A stretch of 64,000 nucleotides of DNA from Methylobacterium radiotolerans JCM 2831 (GCF_000019725.1 NC_010505.1:4944001-5008000); one strand, 5' to 3'; shown: positions 46,472-55,989, numbered from the stretch's first letter. Numbers and translations are program-made. The notes: generated from the sequence alone by a model not told the origin.

Positions 46472-48535
46472 TCAGAGGGCGAGATGAACGGGGTCGCTCC
46501 CCGCGGCCGGGGTGGCCGAGCAGATCAGCACCTCGTCGGCCGCGTGGGGCCCGGTGGGCGCCTTCGCGTAGGTGACCGCACCTTTCAGGAGCTTCGTCCG
46601 GCAGGTGCCGCAGGTTCCGGTCCGGCAACTGAACTCCGGGCTGAGGCCGCGGGCCTCGGCGAGTTCGAGCAGCGTTCCGGCGTCCGGCGTCCAGCGCGCC
46701 TCCTTCGACGAGTTCAGGAAGGCGACCGGAACCGGCTCCGTCGAAGCGGGCGGCAGCGCGGCCGCACCGGCATCCGCCGGCACGCTCCGGACCAGGGACG
46801 AGGGACCGAAGGTCTCGGCGTGGATACGGTCGTCGGCGACGTTCAGGCCCCGCAGCCCGTCGTAGAGTGCCTGCGTGAAGGCGGCCGGACCGCAGAGGTA
46901 GAAGTCGTAATCGCCGAACGGCAGCACGCGGGCGAGCAGCGCCATGTCGATCCTGCCGGCCACGTCGTAGTCGACGCCCTCCACGGCATCCCCGGGCGCG
47001 CTCAGCACCCGCACCACTCGGACCGCGCCCTGGGCCGCGTCCGCAAGCTCCGCCACCTCCCGGTCGAAGGGACGCTCGTCCTTGGAGCGGGCCGCCTGGA
47101 CCAGGGTGGTCGGCCGGATGCCCCGGGTGCGCAGGCCCTCGTAGACGGCGTGGCGCAGCATCGCGAGGAGGGGTGTGATGCCGATGCCGCCGGCGAGCAG
47201 CACGGCCGGCCGCCTGGCGTGGGCGTCGATGACGAAGCTGCCGGCCGGCGCCCGCGCCTCGACCACGCCGCCGACCCGAAGCGTGTCGTGCAGGTGGCGT
47301 GACACCATCCCGTCGCGCTTGACGCTGATGCGGTACACCGCGTCCGAGGGCGCAACCGAGAGGGTGTAGGTGCGGATGATCGGTTTGTCCGCGCCGGGAA
47401 GCGTCACGCGGATGGGCAGGTGCTGCCCGGCCTGATGCGGGATCAGCCCGGCACCATCGGCCGGCTGGAGGTGGAAGGAGCGGATCGTGCGGCTCTCGTC
47501 CACGATCTTGGTGACCGTGAGCGGGCGCCAGCGCGTCGCGAGGTCGGAGGCACGGAGCCGGTCGCCGGCCTCGCGCCAGTCGCCGGTCATCAGGGAGTTC
47601 GGCGACCAGCCGTCCTTCCGGAAGGTCCAGCGCAGGGGCAGCGCGCCCCGCCGCCGCACGACGCGGCGCGGCTTGAAGGTCCAGAGCCGCTCGGCACCCT
47701 GGAAGGCCGCGATCTCGGGCGAGGACAGGATGACCTCGGCGTCGCCGGTCATCTGCAGGAGGTCGCCGGTCTCGAAGTCTGCGAAGACCAGGCCGGCCTT
47801 GCCGTTCAGGAGGATGTTGCCGAGCGTCGCGAAGAAGAGGTTGCCGGCGAAGTCGGGGACCGTGAGCGTGCCGTCGGCGGCGACCCGCACGAAGCCGGCC
47901 TTGCCGCCCCGGTGGGAGACGTCGACCTGGCGCCGGTCGTCGCGCTCGGCGTAGGAGGCGACGAAGAAGGTGTCGGCGGCCTCGATCATGGCGCGCGCGT
48001 CGGCGTCGAGCACGGCGCTCTCCTCGACGGCGCCCGCGAAGGGCTTGCCCGGGTCGCGGACGAAGGCGACATCGCGCAGCTGGATGTACTGCGGGCAGTT
48101 GCCGAAGCTCTGGTCGACGGCGACGTGCAGGATGCCGTCCGCCGCAGCGCGGATGAGGCCGTTCACGCGGTTGCGCCGGCGGGTGTGAAGCTCGATCCCG
48201 AGCAGCCCGATGGCGTCGCCGGCGCGCATGCCCTGACTCGCCGGGTCGCTCGGATCGAGCCGCACGGCGATGTCGAGGGTCGTCGGCGTCGGGGAGGCGA
48301 TGAACCCGGGACCGCCGGCGACCAGGGTCGCCCAGGCGTCGCCCCGGCCGTCGACGCTGCCGGCCACGATGAACGGGATCTGCTCGTAGAAGTCGCGATG
48401 CTGGTCGGGCATGTAGTCCCGCACCACGCGGCGACCCACGTCCTCCATGCGTTCGGCGACGCCGACCTGCTGCTGGATGGCCGTCTCGCCCGGGTGCCAG
48501 GTCGAGAGCTTCGTCATCGTCGTACCGTCGCTCAT
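46472..48535 (-). CDS. Three-domain PNPOx-like/FNR/2Fe-2S oxidoreductase
   Basis: 687 aa from the ATG at 48535 behind GGGAGAG. Domains: a pyridoxamine-phosphate-oxidase-like FMN split barrel (about 20-300; [41 protein letters not shown]), an FNR-type FAD/NAD module (about 330-590; [41 protein letters not shown]), and a C-terminal plant-type 2Fe-2S domain (CRTGTCGTC and a later Cys in LICSATP). NAD(P)H electrons would pass FAD to iron-sulfur, possibly to the flavin barrel. Substrate unknown. It heads a run with DUF1348 and the small helical protein. Confidence 0.9.
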   Translation of the reverse strand: MSDGTTMTKLSTWHPGETAIQQQVGVAERMEDVGRRVVRDYMPDQHRDFYEQIPFIVAGSVDGRGDAWATLVAGGPGFIASPTPTTLDIAVRLDPSDPASQGMRAGDAIGLLGIELHTRRRNRVNGLIRAAADGILHVAVDQSFGNCPQYIQLRDVAFVRDPGKPFAGAVEESAVLDADARAMIEAADTFFVASYAERDDRRQVDVSHRGGKAGFVRVAADGTLTVPDFAGNLFFATLGNILLNGKAGLVFADFETGDLLQMTGDAEVILSSPEIAAFQGAERLWTFKPRRVVRRRGALPLRWTFRKDGWSPNSLMTGDWREAGDRLRASDLATRWRPLTVTKIVDESRTIRSFHLQPADGAGLIPHQAGQHLPIRVTLPGADKPIIRTYTLSVAPSDAVYRISVKRDGMVSRHLHDTLRVGGVVEARAPAGSFVIDAHARRPAVLLAGGIGITPLLAMLRHAVYEGLRTRGIRPTTLVQAARSKDERPFDREVAELADAAQGAVRVVRVLSAPGDAVEGVDYDVAGRIDMALLARVLPFGDYDFYLCGPAAFTQALYDGLRGLNVADDRIHAETFGPSSLVRSVPADAGAAALPPASTEPVPVAFLNSSKEARWTPDAGTLLELAEARGLSPEFSCRTGTCGTCRTKLLKGAVTYAKAPTGPHAADEVLICSATPAAGSDPVHLAL

Positions 48536-48593
48536 GGTGCTCTCCCATCCATTCCGGTCGGGCGCACCCAGAGGTGCGCCCGGACCAGCGAGG

Positions 48594-49211
48594 TCACGCG
48601 GCGGCCGTGAGGCCTGCCGGCGTTTGGACGAACGAGACGAAGCCCGGCAGGGCCTCGATCCGGCGAAGGTACGCGTTGACGGTGGGATAGCCGGAGAGGT
48701 CGACGTTGCCCTCCGGGGCGCGCGCCAGGTAGCTGTAGAGCGCGACGTCCGCGATGGTGGGGCGCTCGCCGACCAACCAGTCACGCCCCGTGAGATGGGC
48801 CTCCAGGCGACCGAGCAGCGTGTGCGCCCGGCCGATCACCTCCTCCGGGTTGAACTTGGCGCCGAACACGGTGACGAGACGCGCGGCCGCCGGGCCGTAT
48901 GCGAGCTCGCCCGCTGCCACCGACAACCAGCGCTGCACGGCGGCCTCACCCTCGGCATCCTCCGGCAGCCAATCGGTCCGCCCCAGCTTGCGCGCCACGT
49001 AGACGAGGATGGCGTTCGAGTCGGAGACGACGGTTCCGTCGTCGTCGAGGACCGGCACCTGGCCGAACGGATTGAGGGCAAGGAACTCGGGCCGCTTGTG
49101 GGCGCCTGCCTTGAGGTCGACCTCGATCGCCTCGTGCGGCACGCCGAGCAACGAGAGGAACAGCCGCGCCCGATGCGCGTGGCCCGAGAGGGGGTGGTGG
49201 TAGAGCTTCAT
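48594..49211 (-). CDS. Glutathione S-transferase
   Basis: 205 aa from the ATG at 49211 ([19 protein letters not shown]). Thioredoxin-like N-terminal domain with [13 protein letters not shown] (cis-Pro) and [13 protein letters not shown], then a helical C-terminal domain with the conserved [13 protein letters not shown]-capping box. Likely conjugates or reduces electrophiles with glutathione. It lies 58 bases upstream of the flavoreductase gene and is probably co-transcribed with it. Confidence 0.92.
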   Translation of the reverse strand: MKLYHHPLSGHAHRARLFLSLLGVPHEAIEVDLKAGAHKRPEFLALNPFGQVPVLDDDGTVVSDSNAILVYVARKLGRTDWLPEDAEGEAAVQRWLSVAAGELAYGPAAARLVTVFGAKFNPEEVIGRAHTLLGRLEAHLTGRDWLVGERPTIADVALYSYLARAPEGNVDLSGYPTVNAYLRRIEALPGFVSFVQTPAGLTAAA

Positions 49212-49385
49212 GACCGCGTTCCCTGCTTTCTGTCCGGGTGAAGCCCGAACCACATTGGCAAGGTGACGCGATCAGGGGGTCGGGAGAATGCTCGACCTCC
49301 GCAGTTCATTGTTGTCGCGAGCGGAACAACCGATCCTGACGGGCCCGGCCGGTGCGGGATGCACGGCCGGGTCCCTCGAAACGGG

Positions 49386-50009
49386 TCACGCCTGACCTTT
49401 GGCGGCCAGGAAGCTCGCGTAGATGTTGCCGGCGAAGGGCAGGTGGTCGCCCATCAGCCTGGCGTGCGCCTCGCCGGTGGCCGATTGCCAGTGGCCGAGA
49501 AGCTCGGCGCCGACCGCGACCCAGGTGATCGGCACGACGCCCGCCTGCACCATGCGGGCGACGGCCGCTTCCTCGACGAGCTTGCTCCAGGTGCCCGATG
49601 CATCCAGCACCGCGTAGACGTCGTAGCCCGCCTCGCGGGCCGCGAGCGCGGCGAAGGCCACGCAAACCTCCGTCGAGATGCCGGCGATCAGCAGCTTCTT
49701 CCGGCCGGTCGCCTTTACGGCGGCGGCGAAGTCGGCGTTGTCGAAGGCGTTGATCTCGCCCGGCCGGTGCACGACGGTCGCGTCGGGCAGGCCCTGGGCG
49801 ACGACCGGCAAGACCGGCCCGTTCGGGCCGTCGGCCGCGCTGGTGGTGACGATGGCCGGCAGCTTGTAGATCTGGGCGATGGTGACGAGCGCCTTCACGT
49901 TGTTCAGGAAGTCCGCGGGCGTCTGGGTCTGCACGCCGTTGGCAAGGCCGGTCTGGTGGTCGACGAACAGGACGGCGGCGTTCTCGGCGGTCAATCTCTC
50001 GTAGGACAT
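49386..50009 (-). CDS. Isochorismatase-like cysteine hydrolase, YcaC type
   Basis: 207 aa. Catalytic triad positions: Asp in VLFVDHQTG, Lys in ATGRKKLLIAG, Cys in GISTEVCVAFAALAA. The start (MSYERLTAENAAVLFVDHQT) and the C-terminal region (WGVLE-like WVAVGAELLGHW) fit the YcaC subgroup of unknown natural substrate. The ATG at 50009 is preceded by GGAGAGCACC, identical to the leader of the flavoreductase gene 1.5 kb away. Confidence 0.9.
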   Translation of the reverse strand: MSYERLTAENAAVLFVDHQTGLANGVQTQTPADFLNNVKALVTIAQIYKLPAIVTTSAADGPNGPVLPVVAQGLPDATVVHRPGEINAFDNADFAAAVKATGRKKLLIAGISTEVCVAFAALAAREAGYDVYAVLDASGTWSKLVEEAAVARMVQAGVVPITWVAVGAELLGHWQSATGEAHARLMGDHLPFAGNIYASFLAAKGQA

Positions 50010-50175
50010 GGTGCTCTCCTTCGGTGGGGATGGTCCCCTTCGGAACCACCCGACACGACGAAGATGCCGTTCCATGAGAAGGGCCACTAGCCGCCACTTC
50101 CGGCACTCTGCGTCCCTGATGCCGGAACGCCGCCGGTACGCTTGCCAGGGCGGCACCTGTCGCTGCAAGGGGGCC

Positions 50176-51042
50176 TTATCGGCCGAACCGCTCGATCAGC
50201 AGGTCGGTGAGCGCCTGAACCTTGCGCGAGGAGTGCTGCCCCGGTGGGCGCACGACGAACATCCCGATCGAGGGAAGCGCGTAGCGCGGCATGACCGGTA
50301 TCAGGGTCCCGGCCGCGACGTAGGGTTCCGCGATGACATCGGGCAGCGCGGCGATACCCGCACCCGCGGCTGTGGCCTCCGCGATGGCGATGGCGCTGTC
50401 GGCCTTGAAGCGGCCCGTCGGGCGGACCGGGAACGGCTTGCCCCCGGCGCTGAACGTCCAGGTTTCCGTCGCGATCATCACGGCGGGATGGCGGGGCACG
50501 TCCTCGGGCGTCTCGGGGGCGCCGTGCGTGGCGACATAGTCCGGGCTCGCGAACAGCCGCACGGAGAAGGACCCGATGCGGCGCGCGACCAAGTTCGAAT
50601 CCGGCAGGTACCCGACCCGGATGCCGCAATCGAAGCCTTCCGTGACGAGATCCACGTAGCGGTCGCTGTAGCGGCAGTTGATCCGTAACTGCGGATGGCG
50701 GCGGGTGAGTTCTGCGATGGCCGGCGCGAAGTGCGTCGGGCCGAAGGTGGATGGCACGGCGACCCGCAGGAGACCGCGGAGCGCGCCGCCGGGTGACACG
50801 GCCTCCAGGGCGGCGTCCACCTCGGCGCAGACGCGGGCCGCGTGCTCCCGGAACGTCGTGCCTGCCTCGGTCAGTGCCGCGCCCCGGGTGGTGCGGGCGA
50901 GGAGTTGGGTACCGACCTCGGCCTCCAGCCGGAGAAGCCGCCGGCTGACGATCGATTTCGCCATGTTGAGGCGACGGGACGCCGCGGATACCCCACCCGC
51001 ATCGGCCACTTCCACGAAGGTTCTCAGGTCGTCCACGTCCAT
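50176..51042 (-). CDS. LysR family transcriptional regulator
   Basis: 288 aa beginning MDVDDLRTFVEVADAGGVSA. The HTH block AASRRLNMAKSIVSRRLLRL and LLARTTRGAALTEAG are followed by an effector domain with FDCGIRVGYLPDSNLVARRIG, of the CrgA-like subgroup. It is divergent from the pirin gene with a 109-base shared promoter region, and so probably controls pirin and perhaps the isochorismatase-like gene downstream. Confidence 0.92.
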   Translation of the reverse strand: MDVDDLRTFVEVADAGGVSAASRRLNMAKSIVSRRLLRLEAEVGTQLLARTTRGAALTEAGTTFREHAARVCAEVDAALEAVSPGGALRGLLRVAVPSTFGPTHFAPAIAELTRRHPQLRINCRYSDRYVDLVTEGFDCGIRVGYLPDSNLVARRIGSFSVRLFASPDYVATHGAPETPEDVPRHPAVMIATETWTFSAGGKPFPVRPTGRFKADSAIAIAEATAAGAGIAALPDVIAEPYVAAGTLIPVMPRYALPSIGMFVVRPPGQHSSRKVQALTDLLIERFGR

Positions 51043-51151
51043 GCGCGTTCCGCTTCCCGGGACGGAGCTTGCCTATGTCGGAGGATACCGTCCCCACCAC
51101 GGCGACGCTACGTTCCGTGGCGAGGATGCACATCGAAGAAGGACGACAACC

Positions 51152-51898
51152 ATGGACGTGATCAAGCTCAGGCGTGGCGACCGCAAGGGGGACCCGGCCA
51201 GCGGCTTCGCCGTCGAGATCATCCGTCCCGGGCTGGGCCTCGAAGGCGGGGACAGCGGTCTGGGGGCTATCGGGAGGATCGACCGCGCCACGGTGGCGCC
51301 CGGGCACGTCATCAAGATGCACCCGCACCGTGACGACGAGATCCTGACCTACGTCCGGGCCGGGTGGATGCTGCACCGGGACACGGTCGGCAACGCGGAG
51401 GAGATCACGGCGACGCGGCTCATGATGATGAACGCCGGCCACACCTTCCAGCACGAGGAGCGCATGCTTGATCATGGGCCGGTCGAGGCGTTGCAGATCT
51501 TCCTGCGGCCGCGGGCGGCCGACCTCGAACCCAAGGTTCAGTTTCACGAGTTCGGGGAAGCCGTCAGCCGCGGCGCGTGGCGTCTCCTTGCGGCGCCCGA
51601 GGGCGCGCCGCTGGAGGTCCGGGCGCAGGCATGGGTCGCGGACGCGCGGGTTCCTGCCGGGTCGGCATTGCCGCTATCACCGCTCCCGGCGTCCGGCGCG
51701 GTTCGACTGCTCTACGTCTTCGGCGGCGAGGTCGAGGTCGGCAACCTGACGCTGCGGGCCGGCGAGACGGCTTTCATGACGGGTGATGGAGGCAGCGTGC
51801 AGGCTCGGTCAGACGCCGACCTCGTCCTGTTCGCGACGGTGCCGGGCGCGCCGGTCTTCCGAGGCGGCATGTTCAGCGGGAACGTGCTCGCGCGGTGA
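51152..51898 (+). CDS. Pirin family protein
   Basis: 248-aa bicupin. The N-terminal cupin carries MHPHRDDEILTYVRAGWMLH, with the metal-binding HPH..E pattern, and NAGHTFQHEE; the C-terminal cupin is LLYVFGGEVEVGNLTLRAG. Pirins include quercetin 2,3-dioxygenase-like and redox-sensing proteins. AAGAAGGACG lies before the ATG at 51152. It is divergent from a LysR gene. Confidence 0.88.
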   Translation: MDVIKLRRGDRKGDPASGFAVEIIRPGLGLEGGDSGLGAIGRIDRATVAPGHVIKMHPHRDDEILTYVRAGWMLHRDTVGNAEEITATRLMMMNAGHTFQHEERMLDHGPVEALQIFLRPRAADLEPKVQFHEFGEAVSRGAWRLLAAPEGAPLEVRAQAWVADARVPAGSALPLSPLPASGAVRLLYVFGGEVEVGNLTLRAGETAFMTGDGGSVQARSDADLVLFATVPGAPVFRGGMFSGNVLAR

Positions 51899-52487
51899 GC
51901 GGCCGGCGCCCGCTGACAGTAGCCAGCGAGAAATGGCGATCCTTGAAAGCCGAAAAGATCGGGAAGCCAATCCTTCGTTCAAGGAATGATTGGCATGCCA
52001 CGGGCGCGACAAGAAAGGTGGTCACAACGTTCCGCCCAGGGGTGACGGGCGGGGTGCCTTGTGGGGGGTACCATCGTGTTTCGCTGGCCCAGTTAAATGC
52101 TTGGCTTATCTCAAGAAACCACGAGGCAGAAAAGCCTGGTGGTGCGGGCAGTCAGGTGTGAACTGGTCTCTGTCGGGAATTTCCCTGCCGCTGCGCAAAA
52201 TACAGGGTGACGCGCTGGAAAATCGACAGCTGAGCGTGTGCCGGCTGAGTTTATCGAAATTCCTCAGTTGCTTGGTGATCTTTTCCCTACGCATCCGAGC
52301 AGGGCAGCGAAATAGCGCGAGCGGGGAAGCCGTCGTCGTAAGCAGGCGAACCTGCTCCGAGTGGCGGGTAAGCACTCAGCTTGTGATCCACTGAAGCAGC
52401 CGTTCCGCTTCGCGCCCAACCCGGTCGTCTGTTGAGGTTCGGCGGTATATCCGAAGCAGACATGGTAGGTGCCGCCCGGCTACCCAG
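51899..52487. other. Gene-free stretch after pirin
   Basis: About 590 bases of lower-GC sequence without a supported gene. An imperfect hairpin GCCAATCCTTC/GAATGATTGGC at 51966-51994 probably ends the pirin transcript. The remainder reads as decayed sequence. Confidence 0.45.
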
Positions 52488-52490
52488 CCC

Positions 52491-52649
52491 AGGATCAAGG
52501 TCCTCCTCACGACGGGTTACGCCGAAGCCTCGCCGGAGACGACCGACGCCGGCGGCACCGAGCTCGAGATCATCAACAAGCCCTACAAGCGCCTCGAACG
52601 CGTCCGCAGGGTCAGACGCGTCATCGACGGACCGATGGGCGTCGGTTAG
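52491..52649 (+). pseudogene. C-terminal remnant of a response-regulator receiver domain
   Basis: 52 codons read RIKVLLTTGYAEAS, then GGTELEIINKPYKRLERVRR and a stop. LLTTGYAEA followed by a K-P-Y/F motif is the beta4-beta5 end of receiver domains as found in hybrid kinases. The phosphoacceptor half is absent and no start fits, so it is a truncated remnant. Confidence 0.65.
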
Positions 52650-52911
52650 GGCGGCGCCAAGCACGTCGCAGACAGGGTCACCGGCAAGGCCTGGTCCCGC
52701 CGCCCGGTTACGCGGCTGTTCCCGGGCATTCGCCGTCGTGCCGACGGCGGCAACTGGCCGCCCCTGTCAAGGAACGAGTTGCAGGCGGGCGCAGGTGCCG
52801 GGGGAGCAATATTCCTGAATTCCCTTTCATACAGGAACGGACAGATCGCGGCCAACTTGCTATATTCCATCAAATCGGCAAATTCCTTCTAAGACAATCA
52901 AGCGGTAAATA

Positions 52912-53127
52912 CTGGCGTTATTTGGCCTTCTGTTTGTCGCGGCTCAGGTCCTCGCGCAACCCTCGACAACCACTCTCCCAGTGCCTGCGTCCCTCATCGA
53001 GCCGGTTGATGCGCCCCACCGGAATTGCGGCGGCGTGTGCCTGAAGAGCGGGAGCTTGCAATGGTACTGCAACCCCGAGCAGTCCTGTGCCCTGAGTTGC
53101 GCGACCGCTCCCCCGCGAATGCTCTGA
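52912..53127 (+). pseudogene. Decayed small Cys-rich secreted protein, paralogue of the 55990 gene
   Basis: The frame reads a hydrophobic leader (LALFGLLFVAAQVLAQ), then ASLIEPVDAPHRNCGGVCLK, SGSLQWYCNPEQSC and ALSCATAPPRML before the stop. The five cysteines, the QW pair and ATAPP match the intact gene at 55990-56241. A stop (52906-52908) lies just before the leader and there is no ATG, GTG or TTG, so the 5' end is lost or uses a rare start. Confidence 0.65.
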
Positions 53128-53230
53128 AACGGCGGACGATGACCGCAACCCCTGGCCGAAGAGGCCGCCCCTTGACCGTCCGATGGTGGGGAGCACCACG
53201 TCAGGGCGACGTGATCCGGAGGAGTGCGTC

Positions 53231-53515
53231 ATGCATCGCTTCACAGTGGAAAAGATGGGGTGCGGCGGCTGCGCGAAAGCGGTGACCCGCGCCGTCCATG
53301 CCGTCGAGCCGAACGCCCGCATCGAGGTCGACCTCGGCGTAAAGCAGCCAGGACGTGCCCGAGACCGCCTCCGGCCGCAAGCGGGCCAGGAATCCCCGGT
53401 TCGTAAATTCGGGTTCATTCAGGAACGAGCGGGGCACCGCGTTCGTCCCTGCTGGGTCCTTCCGACCGCCCGCTGGCGTGCCGGACCTCCCCATGCAGTG
53501 TTCCCAAGGTTCTCG
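53231..53515 (+). pseudogene. Truncated HMA copper-chaperone domain
   Basis: From the ATG at 53231 the frame gives MHRFTVEKMGCGGCAKAVTR then AVHAVEPNARIEVDLGVKQ, the first half of an HMA domain with metal motif M-G-C-G-G-C, behind GGAGG-type sequence. After about residue 39 homology stops and low-complexity residues follow in frame into the next gene (Dps-like). It looks like a deletion remnant of a CopZ-like gene; a functional fusion is less likely. Confidence 0.6.
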
Positions 53516-54376
53516 ATGACCCGTCCGATCAACGCCCTCGCGGCCACGCTCCTGCTGGCCTCGACGGCGCTCTCCCCGGCCCCGGCCCGTGAAGCCGCCC
53601 CGGCCGTCTCAAGCTCCGCGAAGACAGTCGCCCCCTCCGCCTCCCAGATCCTGGCGCGCATGCAGGTCGCCCAGGAGACCACCGCGACGCCTCCCGCGGC
53701 TTCCCAGCCCACCGGCACGAAGATCGACGGCGTGCGCCAGTCCTCGCAGACCCAGGTGACGAGCCGCCAGCCCCTCGGGGCATTCCCGACGAACGAGATC
53801 AGCCGCCAGCCGGTCATCGATCTCGGTGCCGGCGAGGATGGCATGAAGAAGGACGTCGTCGCCCTGCAGCAGACCCTGACCGAGTTGCAGCAACTCCAGT
53901 TGCAGACCAAGCAGGCCCACTGGAACGCGTCCGGCACCCTGTACTACCCGCTGCACCTGCTGCTGCAGGAGCACTACGAGGGCCTGTCGAAGTACGCCGA
54001 CACCATCGCTGAGCGGCTGCTGGCCGTCGGCGTCTCGGCGGACGGGCGTGCCAACACCATCGTGAAGACCTCGGGCGTCCCGGAGATCCCCGGCGGCTTC
54101 CTCGACGACGCGCAGATCCTCGCGTGGTTCACCAACGCCTACAAGCGCGTCGGCGAAGAGGTGCACGCGGCCATCAAGACGACCGAGGATATCGACCCGA
54201 CGACATCCAACCTGCTGCAGGAGGTCGAGCACGGGATCGCCAAGTATCAGTGGCAGATGCGCGCCCAGCTCCAGCGGACGCACACCGACCCGAACACCGG
54301 CTGGAACCTCAACGACAACAAGCCGGTCGACCTGCAGGGCCAGCAGGCCCCGGCCCAGGCGCCCGGCAAGCCCTGA
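53516..54376 (+). CDS. Exported Dps/ferritin-like protein
   Basis: 286 aa: a signal peptide (MTRPINALAATLLLASTALS), an 85-residue low-complexity linker, then a ferritin-like Dps domain from about residue 105: LQTKQAHWNASGTLYYPLHL, then EHYEGLSKYADTIAERLLA, matching the ferroxidase-site His/Asp/Glu pattern of Dps. Export suggests periplasmic iron or peroxide protection instead of DNA binding. Length is well above the usual Dps because of the linker. The reading frame is open upstream through an HMA remnant; the ATG at 53516 is chosen because it opens the signal peptide. Confidence 0.82.
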   Translation: MTRPINALAATLLLASTALSPAPAREAAPAVSSSAKTVAPSASQILARMQVAQETTATPPAASQPTGTKIDGVRQSSQTQVTSRQPLGAFPTNEISRQPVIDLGAGEDGMKKDVVALQQTLTELQQLQLQTKQAHWNASGTLYYPLHLLLQEHYEGLSKYADTIAERLLAVGVSADGRANTIVKTSGVPEIPGGFLDDAQILAWFTNAYKRVGEEVHAAIKTTEDIDPTTSNLLQEVEHGIAKYQWQMRAQLQRTHTDPNTGWNLNDNKPVDLQGQQAPAQAPGKP

Positions 54377-54429
54377 CGCGGGCCGACCCCGTGCCGCGAG
54401 GCGCAGGGTCTCCCTTGACCCTGGCTTTG

Positions 54430-54446
54430 TTTATATTAGTTCTAAA
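54430..54446. promoter_or_regulatory. Candidate ICE/Irr-box
   Basis: TTTATATTAGTTCTAAA matches 12 of 14 fixed positions of the palindromic iron-control element TTTAGAA-N3-TTCTAAA bound by Irr in Rhizobiales (consensus from memory). It precedes genes for a small protein, cytochrome b561 and a VIT-type metal transporter. Confidence 0.4.
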
Positions 54447-54452
54447 CAAGCG

Positions 54453-54728
54453 ATGCATCTACGGGATCGAACGGCGCCCCAGCCTCCCCTCACGCCCTGC
54501 CAGCGGGCGATGCTGTTCCGGCTCGACCGGGACGGGCCGCTCGTCTCGCCCAAGCCGTGGGAGATGCGCACCGTCCGGTCCCTGCGGGAGCGAGGGCTGA
54601 TCCGGCCGAGGCTGTCGAGCCGGGACCCCGAGGGGCTCTGGTTCCTCAGCGCCAAGGGCAGGCGAGCCATCGCGCCGGCGGGTCCGATCGACGGTGACCG
54701 TCATCCCCCGGCAGCATCACCGGCGTAG
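54453..54728 (+). CDS. Small hypothetical protein, winged-helix-like
   Basis: 91 aa. The core CQRAMLFRLDRDGPLVSPKP, MRTVRSLRERGLIRPRLSS and GLWFLSAKGRRAI has the pattern of a small winged-helix domain (helix, recognition helix, strand wing). The ATG at 54453 follows the candidate iron box by 6 bases and lacks a ribosome site, so an internal ATG at 54510 is possible. It is followed after 14 bases by the cytochrome gene. Confidence 0.55.
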   Translation: MHLRDRTAPQPPLTPCQRAMLFRLDRDGPLVSPKPWEMRTVRSLRERGLIRPRLSSRDPEGLWFLSAKGRRAIAPAGPIDGDRHPPAASPA

Positions 54729-54742
54729 GCAGAACCTCGATC

Positions 54743-55288
54743 ATGGCGGCACCCCGAGACGCGATGCGCGCGACGGCGCGGTACGATGGCGGCACCATCG
54801 CGCTGCACTGGTTGACCGCCGTGCTCGTGCTCGGCCTGTGGCTGGTCGGGACCTTCCTCGAAGACCTCGTCCCCAAGGGCGCCCTGCGCTCCGGCATCTG
54901 GTCGGCCCATTTCGACCTCGGCCTCGTCCTCACCGGCCTCGTCGTCGCCTTCCTCGTCTGGCGACGGACCGGGGGTCGCGACCTGCCGGTCGAGGACCCG
55001 GGGCCGCTTCATCGCCTGGCCAAGGCGACCCATGCCGCGCTCTACGTCCTGCTGCTTGTCATCGTCGGTCTCGGCATCGCCAACGCCTTCGTGCGCGGGG
55101 TCTCGCTCGGCCCGGTCAGCCTGCCCCAACTCGGCGATCCGGAGTGGCGGCGGTCGCTCACGCACTGGCACGGTCTCGCCGCCAACGTGCTGATGGCGCT
55201 CGCCCTGTTCCACGCGCTCGCCGCCCTCGTGCACCACTACCTCTGGCACGACGCCGTCCTGCGTCGGATGCTGCCCCGGAGAACCTGA
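54743..55288 (+). CDS. Cytochrome b561 family protein
   Basis: 181 aa with four membrane segments. The haem-ligand histidines fit the prokaryotic b561 layout: ALHWLTAVLVLGLWLV, SAHFDLGLVLTGLV, KATHAALYVLLLVIVGLG and HWHGLAANVLMALALFHALA. Members move electrons across the inner membrane from quinol or superoxide. It sits between a small HTH-like gene and a VIT transporter with short gaps, so an operon is likely. Confidence 0.9.
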   Translation: MAAPRDAMRATARYDGGTIALHWLTAVLVLGLWLVGTFLEDLVPKGALRSGIWSAHFDLGLVLTGLVVAFLVWRRTGGRDLPVEDPGPLHRLAKATHAALYVLLLVIVGLGIANAFVRGVSLGPVSLPQLGDPEWRRSLTHWHGLAANVLMALALFHALAALVHHYLWHDAVLRRMLPRRT

Positions 55289-55293
55289 CGACC

Positions 55294-55989
55294 ATGCGAC
55301 CTGTCCACCGCGAGCGGCACCTCATCGACCGCATCGGCTGGCTGCGCGCCGCCGTGCTCGGCGCCAACGACGGCCTCGTCTCCACCGCCAGCCTGATCGT
55401 GGGCGTGGCGGCCTCGGCGGCCAATACCGGCGAGATCCTGGTCGCGGGCAGCGCCGGCCTGGTGGCGGGCGCCATGTCGATGGCGGCCGGCGAGTACGTC
55501 TCGGTCAGTTCCCAAGCCGATACCGAGCAGGCCGACCTCGCCCGCGAACGGCGCGAACTAGCCGACGACCCGGCCGCCGAGCGGGAGGAACTGGCGCGGA
55601 TCTACGTCGACCGCGGACTCGACCATGCGCTCGCCTTGCAGGTCGCCGAACAACTGATGGCCAAGGACGCGCTCGGCGCCCATGCCCGGGACGAGCTCGG
55701 TATCTCGGAGGTCACGACCGCGCGTCCGGTCCAGGCGGCGCTGACCTCGGCGGCGACCTTCTCGGCCGGCGCGGCGCTGCCCCTGGCGACGGCGGCGCTC
55801 TCATCCGGCAACGTCGCGGTCTACACGGTGTCGGGAGCCTCGCTGGTGTTCCTGGCGGTGCTCGGGGCGCTCGGTGCCAGGGCCGGCGGCGCCGCCATCG
55901 CCCGGGCCACGGCGCGGGTGACCTTCTGGGGCGTGCTGGCCATGGCGGTTACGGCCGGCATCGGCAGCCTAGTCGGTAAGGCCGTCTAG
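55294..55989 (+). CDS. VIT1/CCC1 family iron/manganese transporter
   Basis: 231 aa. Signature block WLRAAVLGANDGLVSTASLI then VGVAAS, and GSAGLVAGAMSMAAGEYVSV in TM2, the metal-site region of the vacuolar iron transporter family; acidic cytoplasmic helices (TEQADLARERRELADDPAAE) follow and three C-terminal membrane segments close the protein. In bacteria such proteins export Fe(II) or Mn(II). The start is 5 bases after the cytochrome stop. Its stop abuts the convergent Cys-rich gene with no gap. Confidence 0.92.
   Translation: MRPVHRERHLIDRIGWLRAAVLGANDGLVSTASLIVGVAASAANTGEILVAGSAGLVAGAMSMAAGEYVSVSSQADTEQADLARERRELADDPAAEREELARIYVDRGLDHALALQVAEQLMAKDALGAHARDELGISEVTTARPVQAALTSAATFSAGAALPLATAALSSGNVAVYTVSGASLVFLAVLGALGARAGGAAIARATARVTFWGVLAMAVTAGIGSLVGKAV

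Noticed and set aside
53430..53452. GGAAC...GTT ahead of the Dps-like gene as an EcfG promoter
   Set aside because: Spacing is only 14 bases, too short for the consensus.
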